Shown: piece after piece, positions 28,548 to 37,861 of the stretch
Layout: each line of letters starts with the position of its first letter
Numbering within the stretch: position 1 is the stretch's first letter
Assembly: GCF_004345745.1 (NCBI RefSeq)
Contig: NZ_SLXJ01000004.1
Coordinates: 1-64,000 of the forward strand
Source of the DNA: Nicoletella semolina
GTDB taxonomy: Bacteria > Pseudomonadota > Gammaproteobacteria > Enterobacterales > Pasteurellaceae
Direction: 5' to 3'
DNA length: 64,000 nt
Made by a program: the position numbers and the translations under genes
Notes under the pieces: model-generated
The model's database searches: none
What the model was told of the DNA's origin: nothing
The model's input: the letters and a program-made list of their open reading frames with translations, nothing else

Positions 28548-28947
28548 TATCCAATTGATTACCGTGAAGGTGCAGTAGCAATCCTCCGCAACAATATGCC
28601 ACAATGACGAATAAGATGTGATTGCTCTCCGTTGTGAAAAAGCGGTTGCCGATTTAGTCCTTAACGAAGCCAACTATGATGTGACCAACAAAATCACCCT
28701 AAGTGGAGCATCGAAATTCAATGATTATAATAACTCCGATCCGTTTGCCGTGATTGAGGCGGGAAAAAATACCGTCAAACGCTCAATCGGTCATGATGTG
28801 AATGTTTGTGTCATTTCAGGTGATGTGTGGGGTGCGTTAAAAGCTCACCCTGCGGTGATTGAGAAAATCAGCTATAGTTAGAAAGCAATTATTACGTCGC
28901 AACTGTTTGTAGAACTAATTGATATACCAAGACTTTGCTCAATTTGA
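28548..28947 (+). pseudogene. Remnant of a phage major capsid protein gene
   Basis: An 88-codon open stretch (28618-28881) reads like the C-terminal part of a tailed-phage capsid protein: KITLSGASKFNDYNNSDPFA, IEAGKNTVKRSIG, VISGDVWGALKAHPAVIEKI. The same frame continues after the TAG as ITSQLFVELIDIP, which fits the segment expected next in such capsids. Upstream, a different frame (YPIDYREGAVAILRNNM) looks like more of the broken gene. Multiple stops and shifts mean it is dead. No other phage gene is intact nearby. Confidence 0.6.
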
Positions 28948-29410
28948 CAATACACTAGGTAACATTCCGCTTGGAAAAGCAGTTTTTGAACGTACTTTCT
29001 AGGTCTTTTAACGACTATTGAAATGCTTGGGAGTAGCATTATTTCAACCAAACTAGCTCTTTTTCCATAGGGGAAACAGTGCAGTGAGTTTTGAATAGCT
29101 AAAAACGTTTTATCTTGTTTGTACTGTTCGCTTTGCAAGCTAATGATCGATCTCATACAAAATTAGAACAACCGTAAAATTGCTTGAAACCGCTTACGCT
29201 GTTTGTGCCTTATATCTACGTCCCAAAAGACGGAGTTTTATGGCACGAACCCATAAAAAAGAGCTTTCGATGTTCTAATTTCGGGATTTAAGAGACAAAT
29301 CTAGAGCTGATATCGCAATGACTGCAGGCAAAGAAATAGTACGCCAACAACTTGAGTATATCAACATTTTGAATAATATTGCAAAATTAAGCAAATTTTA
29401 CAAAAGTACT
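28948..29410. other. Gene-free stretch with degraded sequence upstream of recN
   Basis: I find no convincing gene here. Short protein-like pieces in several frames (for example IAMTAGKEIVRQQLEYINI around 29310-29370) look like eroded coding sequence, consistent with prophage decay. A minus-strand ORF at 28878-29156 overlaps the capsid remnant and resembles nothing I know. Confidence 0.5.
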
Positions 29411-29413
29411 TTA

Positions 29414-29429
29414 CTGTTTAAAAAAACAG
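29414..29429. promoter_or_regulatory. LexA (SOS) box 1 of recN
   Basis: CTG-N10-CAG with an AT-only spacer, the exact half-site geometry of the gamma-proteobacterial LexA operator, 45 bases before the recN start codon. Confidence 0.8.
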
Positions 29430-29432
29430 TTT

Positions 29433-29452
29433 TACTATATTTACATACAGTA
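29433..29452. promoter_or_regulatory. LexA (SOS) box 2 of recN
   Basis: TACTATATTTACATACAGTA matches the 20-base LexA consensus at 17 positions; the left half-site is CTA instead of CTG. It lies three bases after box 1. Tandem LexA boxes at recN are known from E. coli. Confidence 0.75.
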
Positions 29453-29474
29453 TTTTGGTGCTTTAGGTGTTTTT

Positions 29475-31160
29475 ATGCTCACTCAATTAACGATTAATAA
29501 TTTTGCGATTGTTCGCCATCTCGTGTTAGAACTTAATGAGGGAATGTCTGTTATTACAGGTGAAACAGGGGCAGGTAAATCTATTGGTATTGATGCGTTG
29601 GGGCTGTGCTTAGGCTATCGTTCTGAAAGTAGTATGATTCGTAATGGGACTGATAAAGCGGATATTAGTGCGGTTTTTTCTATGCAGTTAGACAGCCCTG
29701 CTTACCAATGGCTAAAGGAACACGAATTACTGGACGAAGACAATCCGCAAGAGTGTATTTTACGGCGAATGATCAATTTAGAAGGGCGATCAAAAGCATT
29801 TGTGAATAATCACCCCATTCCGATTTCTCAACTGCGAGAGCTAGGGCAATATTTAATCCACTTGAATGGTCAGCACGCACCGCAGTTATTATTGAAAAGT
29901 GAATATCAGTTAGAGCTGGTTGATAATTATGCCAATATCCAAGGTTTGTTAGCACAGATGGCAATGGAATACGACAAATGGCGTAAATTGCATCGGCAAG
30001 TGAAAAATTATCAGCAACAGTGCAAAGAAAATGAAGCTCGTAAGCAATTGCTACAATATCAGGTGGAAGAGTTAGATGAATTTGCAATAAAAGAAGGGGA
30101 GTTTGAGCTACTGGAGGAAGATCAAGCACGCCTAGCGAATTCAGAGCAATTAACGGCATTGTCGCAAAATGTGGTGGAAATGCTTAGCGAAGGTGAGCCA
30201 AACGTAGACGGTATTTTATATCGAGCAATTCGTGATTTAGAAGAATTGGTCGGAATGGATAGTGAATATAGCTCCGCATTAGAAATGTTGAATGAGGCGT
30301 TAATTCAAGTGCAGGAAGCCAGTTCAGAAATTAATGGATTAGCTAGCAGAATTGAGCAAGACCCTGTGCTGCTTAATGAGCTTGATGAACGGATTGCGAA
30401 AACGATGCAATTGGCTCGCAAGCATCACGTTTTAGCTCCAGATTTATGGCAGCACCACGCTGTACTGAACCAAGAGCTACAAACATTATTACATTTTGAA
30501 GAAAATGAAGAACAGCTGATTGCTGATGAGAAAGCTGCTTATCAACAATGTGTTTTACTGGCAGAAAAAATTTACCAAAAACGGTGTGAGGCAGCGGAAA
30601 AACTGGCTAAACAGGTAACCAAGCAAATTAAGCAATTGGCAATGGAAAATGCTGAATTTTTTATTGATGTGCAACATAACATAGCCAAACTTTCACCGAA
30701 TGGTGCAGATGTGGTTGAATTCAATTTACTCAGTAATCTCGGACAGCAGGCACAGCCACTGGCTAAAATTGCCTCAGGTGGTGAATTATCACGTATTTCA
30801 CTTGCGGTGCAGGTTCTCACTGCGAATAAACGCTCAACACCTACGATTATTTTTGATGAGGTAGACGTTGGCATCAGTGGACCGACTGCAACTGTCGTGG
30901 GGCGTTTATTGCGTCAGCTAGGTAAAAAATGCCAAGTGCTATGTGTTACGCATTTGCCACAAGTTGCTAGTCACGGCAATCATCACTTTAATGTACAGAA
31001 ATACGTTGAAAATGATCAGACAGAAACACAAATGACATTATTGACGGAAAAAGAGCGAGTGAAAGCGTTAGCACGTTTATTAGCAGGCTCTAAAATGACC
31101 GACACTGCACTTGCTAATGCAAAAGAAATGCTTATTTTGGCAAAGCAGTACATTAATTAA
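29475..31160 (+). CDS. recN: DNA repair protein RecN
   Basis: This 561-residue SMC-like ATPase acts in recombinational repair of double-strand breaks. It has the N-terminal [20 protein letters not shown] with Walker A GETGAGKS, a long coiled-coil middle (~150-370), and the C-terminal signature [14 protein letters not shown] with Walker [14 protein letters not shown]. The start at 29475 lies just downstream of two LexA boxes, so it should be strongly SOS-induced. mutH follows. Confidence 0.95.
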   Translation: MLTQLTINNFAIVRHLVLELNEGMSVITGETGAGKSIGIDALGLCLGYRSESSMIRNGTDKADISAVFSMQLDSPAYQWLKEHELLDEDNPQECILRRMINLEGRSKAFVNNHPIPISQLRELGQYLIHLNGQHAPQLLLKSEYQLELVDNYANIQGLLAQMAMEYDKWRKLHRQVKNYQQQCKENEARKQLLQYQVEELDEFAIKEGEFELLEEDQARLANSEQLTALSQNVVEMLSEGEPNVDGILYRAIRDLEELVGMDSEYSSALEMLNEALIQVQEASSEINGLASRIEQDPVLLNELDERIAKTMQLARKHHVLAPDLWQHHAVLNQELQTLLHFEENEEQLIADEKAAYQQCVLLAEKIYQKRCEAAEKLAKQVTKQIKQLAMENAEFFIDVQHNIAKLSPNGADVVEFNLLSNLGQQAQPLAKIASGGELSRISLAVQVLTANKRSTPTIIFDEVDVGISGPTATVVGRLLRQLGKKCQVLCVTHLPQVASHGNHHFNVQKYVENDQTETQMTLLTEKERVKALARLLAGSKMTDTALANAKEMLILAKQYIN

Positions 31161-31218
31161 ATTGCCCTTTCTTCAATTCTATGTAGAGAGGGAAAACAAC
31201 AAAGAAAACAGAAATAAT

Positions 31219-31899
31219 ATGGAACTTGCAACTTTTTCTTCTACAGAAAGTGAACTACTTAAAAAGGCACGATGGCTAGCAGGTTTTAGTCTAGGAGAGA
31301 TTGCTCAAATGTTGGGAATTAATGTGCCTGCCAATTTGCGGCGAGATAAAGGCTGGGTCGGTACATTGATCGAAGTGGCTTTAGGAGCGAAAGCGGGCAG
31401 TAAGGCAGAACAAGATTTTGCTCATTTAGGCATTGAACTTAAGACAATTCCTGTTAATCGAATGGGGAAACCGCTTGAGACTACGTTTGTCAGCCTTGCA
31501 CCACTTACGCAAAATCACGGTATTACTTGGCATACCTCGCACGTTAGACATAAATTACAGCGGATATTATGGATCCCCGTTGAGGGAGAACGTAATATCC
31601 CTCTCGCCAATAGGCGTATTGGTCAAGCTATTTTATGGTCTCCGACTCCAGAACAAGAATTTAAACTTCGGCAAGATTGGGAAGAGCTGATGGAATTGAT
31701 TGTTTTAGGTAGATTAAATGAAATTAATGGGCGTTTAGGGGAGGTAATGCAGTTGCGTCCTAAAGGTCAGAATAGCCAATCGCTTGCTAGTGCAACAAAT
31801 CTTGATGGGGAAACGATTCAAGCTTTGCCCTTAGGTTTTTATTTGCGTAAACAATTTACTCAAGAAATTTTACACAAGTTTTTGTATTCTTCTCTTTAA
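31219..31899 (+). CDS. mutH: DNA mismatch repair endonuclease MutH
   Basis: It nicks the unmethylated strand at hemimethylated GATC sites during methyl-directed mismatch repair. The 226-residue protein aligns along its length with E. coli Mut[34 protein letters not shown] with the catalytic D...ExK arrangement, [20 protein letters not shown] and [13 protein letters not shown] start at 31219; an upstream in-frame start at 31111 lies inside recN. The ribosome binding site is weak. Confidence 0.95.
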   Translation: MELATFSSTESELLKKARWLAGFSLGEIAQMLGINVPANLRRDKGWVGTLIEVALGAKAGSKAEQDFAHLGIELKTIPVNRMGKPLETTFVSLAPLTQNHGITWHTSHVRHKLQRILWIPVEGERNIPLANRRIGQAILWSPTPEQEFKLRQDWEELMELIVLGRLNEINGRLGEVMQLRPKGQNSQSLASATNLDGETIQALPLGFYLRKQFTQEILHKFLYSSL

Positions 31900-31960
31900 T
31901 TTTGTTCCATCTCTCTATATGATGTTTGGTTTTTGAAATGATTTAATTGAGGGATTTTTT

Positions 31961-32692
31961 ATGTTTGAGTGGGTCGCAAACCCAGAGGCTTGGGTTGCTC
32001 TTTTTACATTGACCGCATTAGAAATTGTCTTGGGGATCGATAATATTATTTTGATCAGCATTTTAGTTTCACGCTTGCCTGAGTCGCAGCGTCAATCGGC
32101 ACGTTTAATTGGTTTAGGTTTAGCAATGGGAACTCGAATTCTGCTGTTGCTATCATTGGCTTGGATGATGAAGTTGGTTGATCCGCTTTTTTCTGTGCTA
32201 GGTAAAGATATTTCAGGACGTGATCTCATTTTGATTCTAGGTGGGATTTTCCTCATCGTTAAAAGTGCGATGGAGTTAAAAACGGCAGTAAGTGGTACGC
32301 ACCATATTGAGGGACAGCTTTCGGCTAAAAAATCAGGCTATATGATGTTGCTGGTTCAAATTATACTTTTAGACATTGTGTTTTCATTGGATTCTGTTAT
32401 CACTGCAGTAGGAATGGCAAAAGATATACCTGTAATGGTGATTGCCATTATGATTGCTGTCGGGATTATGATGTTTGCAGCTAAGCCAATTGGTGATTTT
32501 GTGGATGGTAATCCAACGATTAAAAATTTAGCGTTAGCGTTTTTGATTGTAATTGGTGTTGCGTTAGTCGGGGAAGGAATTGGAATTCACGTTCCAAAAT
32601 CTGCGGTTTACACAGCAATGGGATTTTCATTGGTTGTGGAACTACTGAATATTAGAATGCGTAAAAATCAATCAAAACAGAAATTGAGTTAG
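31961..32692 (+). CDS. TerC-family integral membrane protein (YgdQ-like)
   Basis: This 243-residue protein has seven or more membrane helices and the TerC-family acidic motifs in membrane segments: TALEIVLGIDNIILISIL near the N-terminus and LLDIVFSLDSVITAVGM in the middle. In E. coli ygdQ likewise follows mutH, which supports the subgroup. The family is linked to metal homeostasis and to loading of secreted metalloenzymes; the role of this member is unknown. Confidence 0.88.
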   Translation: MFEWVANPEAWVALFTLTALEIVLGIDNIILISILVSRLPESQRQSARLIGLGLAMGTRILLLLSLAWMMKLVDPLFSVLGKDISGRDLILILGGIFLIVKSAMELKTAVSGTHHIEGQLSAKKSGYMMLLVQIILLDIVFSLDSVITAVGMAKDIPVMVIAIMIAVGIMMFAAKPIGDFVDGNPTIKNLALAFLIVIGVALVGEGIGIHVPKSAVYTAMGFSLVVELLNIRMRKNQSKQKLS

Positions 32693-32727
32693 ATGATTTT
32701 TTAATAAGACAAGCTAATAAGATAAAT

Positions 32728-32758
32728 AAAAGCCCTCGACTTTGAGGGCTTTCATTTT
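32728..32758 (+). terminator. Rho-independent terminator after the TerC-family gene
   Basis: AAAGCCCTC and GAGGGCTTT form a nine-base stem with a GACTTT-type loop, followed by CATTTTG. It ends just before rlmC. Confidence 0.85.
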
Positions 32759-32776
32759 GGTTGATGAGCAAAAAGC

Positions 32777-33958
32777 ATGAAAACAGAAAATCAATTACAA
32801 TGTATACACTTTGCTGAAAAGCGTTGCAGTTCTTGTCAGTGGATAGAAAGGGATTATTGCCAACAAATAGCAGATAAGTCGGAGGAACTTAAGCGGTTAA
32901 TTTCTCCGTATTTATTGCAATCAACCCAGATTCTTGCCCCTATTTATTCGCCTATTCATTCTTTGCGAAATAAAGCGAAAATGGTGGTATCGGGCAGTGT
33001 TGAGCGTCCAATATTAGGGATATTATCGGATAATAATGGTATGTCAGGCGTTGATTTAACTGATTGTCCTTTGTACCCCAGTTCGTTCTACCGCTTATTT
33101 CCTATTTTAAAAGATTTTATCGCTCGTGCAGGGCTAGTGCCTTACAATGTGGCAAAAAAACGAGGGGAATTAAAGTATATTTTGCTGACAGAAAGCCAGT
33201 ATAATCAAGCTATTATGTTACGCTTTGTACTAAAAAGTGAACAAAAAAGACCGCTTGTTGAGCGAGAGCTAACGGGTCTTTTGGCTAAATTGCCTAAAAA
33301 TTCGGTCGTTAGTTTAAACATTCAGCCGCAACACGCTGCACTATTAGAGGGAGAACAAGAAATTTTTCTGACAGAACGCAGAGCATTAGAAGAGCATTTT
33401 AATGGCATTCCTTTATTTATTCGCCCACAAGGTTTTTTTCAAACGAATCCTCAGGTAGCCAGCCAGCTCTATGCCACAGCACAATCTTGGGTAAGCGATT
33501 TACCCATTCGTCATTTATGGGATCTATTTTGTGGCGTGGGCGGATTTGGGCTTCATTGTGCAAAAAAGTTGCAAGAATGTAATAAGAATGTTAGCTTGAC
33601 GGGAATTGAGATTTCTCCTGCGGCAATAGAGAGTGCTATTCAGTCTGCCAAGCAAATTGGCTTAACAGATGTCTCTTTTGCATCTTTAGACTCGGCAAAA
33701 TTTGCGTTAGAAGAAAAGAGTATTCCTGATCTAGTGATTGTAAATCCACCTCGTCGAGGAATAGGCAAGGTGTTGGCAAACTTCCTGAATACATTAGGAC
33801 CATCTTATCTGATTTATTCAAGCTGTAATGCAAAAACAATGGCACAGGATTTGGCGGTATTGTCGGATTATATTTTAGAGAAAGTGCAGTTATTTGATAT
33901 GTTTCCACATACTGCTCATTATGAATCGATGGTGCTATTACGAAAAATAAGACAATAA
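32777..33958 (+). CDS. rlmC: 23S rRNA (uracil-747 C5)-methyltransferase
   Basis: This 393-residue SAM-dependent RNA methyltransferase is of the RumA/RumB type. The four Fe-S cysteines C9, C17, C20 and C28 are present (CSSCQW), and it aligns with E. coli RlmC over its length: [53 protein letters not shown] (SAM motif) and NPPRRGIGK. The catalytic Cys is C350 in SSCNAKTMA. The AT-rich island begins only 23 bases after its stop, so read-through into the island is likely. Confidence 0.95.
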   Translation: MKTENQLQCIHFAEKRCSSCQWIERDYCQQIADKSEELKRLISPYLLQSTQILAPIYSPIHSLRNKAKMVVSGSVERPILGILSDNNGMSGVDLTDCPLYPSSFYRLFPILKDFIARAGLVPYNVAKKRGELKYILLTESQYNQAIMLRFVLKSEQKRPLVERELTGLLAKLPKNSVVSLNIQPQHAALLEGEQEIFLTERRALEEHFNGIPLFIRPQGFFQTNPQVASQLYATAQSWVSDLPIRHLWDLFCGVGGFGLHCAKKLQECNKNVSLTGIEISPAAIESAIQSAKQIGLTDVSFASLDSAKFALEEKSIPDLVIVNPPRRGIGKVLANFLNTLGPSYLIYSSCNAKTMAQDLAVLSDYILEKVQLFDMFPHTAHYESMVLLRKIRQ

Positions 33959-33981
33959 GAGCATTTAAAAATGTGTAAGCA

Positions 33982-34533
33982 ATGATAATCATAGAAATTG
34001 TAGTTAAGAATATTGCTAAAATAAAACGTGAATTAAAAAATAACATATATCGCCATTTAGAGAAGATCCTAGAGACTCAGTTTTATAGAAGTGTTAATGG
34101 GAAAATTATTTTAGATAGAGAGCTTCTCTACATTAATTTTTCATATTGCAATAATACGATTTTTTTTGCTGTGAATGATTATCCAATAGGTATTGATTGT
34201 ATATCTAAGCAGGATTATGTAGATCAACGTATTATTCAGACAAAATATGATAAGCAGTTGAAAGCTAGATATACCAACATTGAAGTATTTTGTATAAAAG
34301 AAGCTATTTTGAAAAAAGAGAACTTGACGCTATCTGATATAAAAAGAATAGATATTCAAAACTATATCAATTCTGTTTTTACTATAGCAAGAGAGGATAG
34401 GTTTATTGCTGTTTGTGCTGATAAACATAGCCAAATAAAATTTTACAATTTTGAAACTGAGCCGGAGGGAATAAATGTCATATTTACACCTATTAGAAAA
34501 ATTTTATCAGAATTTAATCGAGCAAGAAAATGA
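33982..34533 (+). CDS. 4'-phosphopantetheinyl transferase (island)
   Basis: This 183-residue protein shows the paired PPTase motifs: IGID with D72, then about 35 residues later FCIKEAILK with K106-E107-A-x-x-K111. It would transfer phosphopantetheine from CoA to the carrier-domain serine of the adjacent NRPS. It is short for an Sfp-type enzyme, with a truncated N-terminal half. Base composition (many ATA, AGA and AAT codons) contrasts sharply with rlmC. The NRPS start codon lies 59 bases inside its 3' end. No clear ribosome binding site precedes the ATG; it sits 23 bases after rlmC. Confidence 0.82.
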   Translation: MIIIEIVVKNIAKIKRELKNNIYRHLEKILETQFYRSVNGKIILDRELLYINFSYCNNTIFFAVNDYPIGIDCISKQDYVDQRIIQTKYDKQLKARYTNIEVFCIKEAILKKENLTLSDIKRIDIQNYINSVFTIAREDRFIAVCADKHSQIKFYNFETEPEGINVIFTPIRKILSEFNRARK

Positions 34534-37429
34534 AATAATAATTATAGAAAAAGAGAACTCTTTTAGCTATAAAGATGTCAATGAGATTTCAAACTATTAT
34601 GCCTCTATTCTTCAACAGAAGATGAATCCTGACAATAGAAGAGTTGGGCTACTACTGAGCCATTCAAGTAAAATTATCATTTCAATTATTGCTGTGTTAA
34701 AAGCAGGTAAAAGTTTTGTTCCTATTAATAAAAATTTAAAAGCTGAAGATATAGGTAATATACTGGAAATTGCAGAGATAACGTGTTTGATCTCTGATGA
34801 TATACAGTTTAACTATAATGACATCAACATCATTCATTATGCTGATAATCAGAGATTGTGTTTAAATCAAAAATTTACCACTGACTATGATCCAAATAAT
34901 GAGGCATATCTACTCTTTACATCAGGTAGCTCTGGAATACCTAAAGGTTGTTCAGTTAATTATAATAATTTGAATTATATAATTAAGAATATGCAAGATA
35001 TTTGCCCAGTTAGTAAAAAATCTGTCTACCTTTTCAGTACACCCTATTTCTTTGATGTATCAATAACAGAAATATTTTCTTGGGTTTATCAATCAGCCGT
35101 TTGTGTTTTAGATTTGTCAGATTTTAGAAATTATAATAACAGCCCTGATTTATTTTATCAGTATCGTATTACACATTTTGCTGCCTCCCCCTCTACTTTT
35201 TTACAGATGTTAAATAACTTCAATAATGAAGAATTGGATAAAATGTTTCATTCGCTAGAATTTGTTATGTTAGCGGGGGAAGCGTTTAAATATCCTATTT
35301 TTGAAAAGTGGCAGCAATCCGATTGGAATTTCAGATTATTTAACTTATACGGCCCAACAGAATCGACAGTGTATGCTATTTATCATGAACTACTTAGAAA
35401 AAATAATTACTTTGAGCACAAAATCCCAATAGGTTATCCATTAACGGGTTGCCATTTTGATATAATAAACATTAAAGACGGTATAGGGGAGCTGGTATTA
35501 TTAGGAGATGGAGTTTGTGATGGGTATATCAATAACCCTAGATTAAATAAAGAAAAGTTCTATTATGATAGTACAAATCAAAAAGCATATAAGACAGGTG
35601 ATCTTGTTTCAATAGGTAATTATGGTTTGGAATATTGTGGGCGATTTGATGATCAAATTCAAGTTAATGGTATTAGGGTAGAGTTAGGCGATATAGAAAA
35701 TAGAATATCAAGAATAGCTCAAGTGAACAGTGTCGGTGTTGCATTTTATCAAAATAAAATTTTAGCGAATATTGTCTTAGAAAATAATCTCTCTAGAGAG
35801 AATCTTCACCAGTTATTGTCCGCACATTTACCAAGATATATGCTTCCTAATTATATCGAGCAAGTAAATGAGATAAAATTAACTCAAAATAATAAAACTG
35901 ATAGAAAATTCATAGTAGAAAACTATATATCTAAATCTAATAAAACCTCACAAGAAAATGGTATCCCTGTGAAGAAAGGTATTTTAGGTGAATTATTAAA
36001 TATAGTAAAAGTACAGACACAAAATGATAACATAGCAATCACTGATGATATTTTTGAGCTGGGTATAAATTCTTTAGATGTATTTAATATTGCAAATAAA
36101 TTAGAAAGAACTCTCTTGAGAGAAATAGACATTGATCTGTTTTATACCCAAAGAACAATAGAAAAAATAGTAGAAAATTTAAATGTTGAATCAAGGGTTA
36201 ATGCTTCAAAACCGAATGACATAAATATTTCAGAAAAATACCACCAGCTGAATAAAGACATCATCAGCTTCTTTGATTCTAGAGATGAGAAAATCTTGAC
36301 AGAATACCCAAGTATTCATATCCAACATGGATATTATTTCGAGAAATTTAATAGCGTGATTACTTTTTCTATGAAGTTGGGAACGGCATACTCAGAACAG
36401 CAAGTGATAGAGGCAATAACCAGACTCATTCATACAAATAGTATTTTAAGGTCTAAACTTATTGTGAGAGAAAAACAATTAATCTTTCAAGAGTTTGAAT
36501 TTAAACAGGTTATTCCATTGGTAGATTTGACGGAGCTAGATTATAATGGTGATATTATAGCATTTATAGAAAATAACTATAAAGCTACTATTTCATTAAA
36601 TCGTTATACTGAAAGTTATCTATCTTTATTTGTTATTTTAAGGTTTAAAAATAATATTGTAATAGTTGGTGGATTAGACCATTGTATTGCTGATTTTTCT
36701 ACCATTAATGTTATCAAACACAAGATTACGAATGCTCTTAGTCATAAATTACAAAATGAAAATAACAGCTACGAACTATTCTGTAAGGGAATCATAGCAA
36801 AAAATACGCCTGATACTATCATTTCTTCAGCCTATATTAATGAATTGATAAAAACGGAAGTTGAGGAAAAAGAAAATATATTAGACAGCTTAAAAGATGG
36901 TAAATTTGTGTTATCCCTTTCTAATTATGAGAAATTAGATAACGCCGATATGAATATATTTATCTCATATACAGTCGCTAAAAGTACAATAGAGAAACTA
37001 GGTGTGGATAGTATTTCTGCAAGAACACTATTTAATATTAGGGATTATCATTCCTATCGATTTAAAAATACTATAGGTGATATTCATGTAGGTATCTCAT
37101 TTATACTAAGACGTAATGAAGATTATGATAGTTATGTTGTAAATTCAAAGAGGATTATAGAGTTATTCGCAACAGAAAATTTCAGACCTTCATATATATT
37201 TCATTTCAATAAAAATGAATATCTGAATACTATAAAAGAGAAAATAAGCAACGCCAATATTATGTCTATAAATTATCTCGGGGAGATAAAGGAGACTGAG
37301 TTAGATCGGGAAATTAATGAGATGTATAAGTTGCAATGTCAAATGTATAATATAACAAAGAATATTTATATAACAGCATATACTGTAAACGAAAAATTAT
37401 ATATTTTGTCCAATAAAGATATATTTTAG
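34475..37429 (+). CDS. Single-module non-ribosomal peptide synthetase (A - T - condensation-like)
   Basis: The 984 residues contain an adenylation domain (~1-480), a carrier domain (~500-575) and a condensation or acyltransferase-like domain (~600-984). A-domain motifs: TSGSSGIPKG from T149, LYGPTES with Y292, YKTGDL from Y372, GRFDDQIQVNGIRVELGDIE, and the C-terminal lysine K474 in NNKTDR. The carrier serine is S533 in LGINSL. The third domain has D735-H736-C-I-A-D740-F where condensation domains have HHxxxDG, keeping the catalytic His and the Asp. There is no thioesterase or epimerase. FDVS in core A4 keeps the Asp that binds an alpha-amino group, so an alpha-amino acid is the likely substrate (by-eye alignment). 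GGAGGG precedes the ATG. Confidence 0.9.
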   Translation: MSYLHLLEKFYQNLIEQENEIIIIEKENSFSYKDVNEISNYYASILQQKMNPDNRRVGLLLSHSSKIIISIIAVLKAGKSFVPINKNLKAEDIGNILEIAEITCLISDDIQFNYNDINIIHYADNQRLCLNQKFTTDYDPNNEAYLLFTSGSSGIPKGCSVNYNNLNYIIKNMQDICPVSKKSVYLFSTPYFFDVSITEIFSWVYQSAVCVLDLSDFRNYNNSPDLFYQYRITHFAASPSTFLQMLNNFNNEELDKMFHSLEFVMLAGEAFKYPIFEKWQQSDWNFRLFNLYGPTESTVYAIYHELLRKNNYFEHKIPIGYPLTGCHFDIINIKDGIGELVLLGDGVCDGYINNPRLNKEKFYYDSTNQKAYKTGDLVSIGNYGLEYCGRFDDQIQVNGIRVELGDIENRISRIAQVNSVGVAFYQNKILANIVLENNLSRENLHQLLSAHLPRYMLPNYIEQVNEIKLTQNNKTDRKFIVENYISKSNKTSQENGIPVKKGILGELLNIVKVQTQNDNIAITDDIFELGINSLDVFNIANKLERTLLREIDIDLFYTQRTIEKIVENLNVESRVNASKPNDINISEKYHQLNKDIISFFDSRDEKILTEYPSIHIQHGYYFEKFNSVITFSMKLGTAYSEQQVIEAITRLIHTNSILRSKLIVREKQLIFQEFEFKQVIPLVDLTELDYNGDIIAFIENNYKATISLNRYTESYLSLFVILRFKNNIVIVGGLDHCIADFSTINVIKHKITNALSHKLQNENNSYELFCKGIIAKNTPDTIISSAYINELIKTEVEEKENILDSLKDGKFVLSLSNYEKLDNADMNIFISYTVAKSTIEKLGVDSISARTLFNIRDYHSYRFKNTIGDIHVGISFILRRNEDYDSYVVNSKRIIELFATENFRPSYIFHFNKNEYLNTIKEKISNANIMSINYLGEIKETELDREINEMYKLQCQMYNITKNIYITAYTVNEKLYILSNKDIF

Positions 37430-37465
37430 TTTTTAATTATTCTTTAGAAAGAAGGGAGAGTTGCT

Positions 37466-37861
37466 ATGATAAGAGAAATAAATTTGGGAAATATAAAGTT
37501 TATAGATGTACAGGAATTTATTAAAGTAAAAAAAGAGATTTATGATAAATTCTTAGAAGAAAAAGAAAAAATAATTAGCCAATGTTTAGAGTCTGATTTT
37601 AATCTGTTTTTATATAAAAAACTGATGAAGGAAATTATAAATATTAAAAAGTTAATTATTCATGATACGGCAACGTTTATTAATCAATACTTTAATTATA
37701 AGTTAGTTATTTTACTAAATGGTAGCTATGCAAGGAATATGATAAGATTTAACAGCGATCTAGACTTAACAGTGTTAAGTAATTTCAATACAAGATATGA
37801 AGTTTATCAGTTTGAGGAGTTATTGTATTGTATTGTATTGTATTTTGTTAAATATTTTTAA
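37466..37861 (+). CDS. N-terminal part of a nucleotidyltransferase-fold protein, frameshifted at a TATTG repeat
   Basis: The frame starts at 37466 behind AGGGAGAG. After ~70 helical residues it shows the polymerase-beta nucleotidyltransferase motif: G86-S87-Y-A-R90 followed by S97-D98-L-D100, the metal-binding DxD. It then enters (TATTG)4 and stops at 37861 soon after. Downstream, another frame is open from 37797 to 39725. One more (or two fewer) TATTG units would fuse both into a protein of about 750 residues. Thus the gene is either switched off by repeat number or broken. Its role beside an NRPS is unknown: transfer of a nucleotide to the product or to a protein is conceivable. Confidence 0.8.
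   Translation: MIREINLGNIKFIDVQEFIKVKKEIYDKFLEEKEKIISQCLESDFNLFLYKKLMKEIINIKKLIIHDTATFINQYFNYKLVILLNGSYARNMIRFNSDLDLTVLSNFNTRYEVYQFEELLYCIVLYFVKYF

Noticed and set aside
28878-29156. 92-codon minus-strand ORF between putP and recN
   Set aside because: No ribosome binding site, overlaps the capsid remnant on the opposite strand, and the sequence resembles nothing known.
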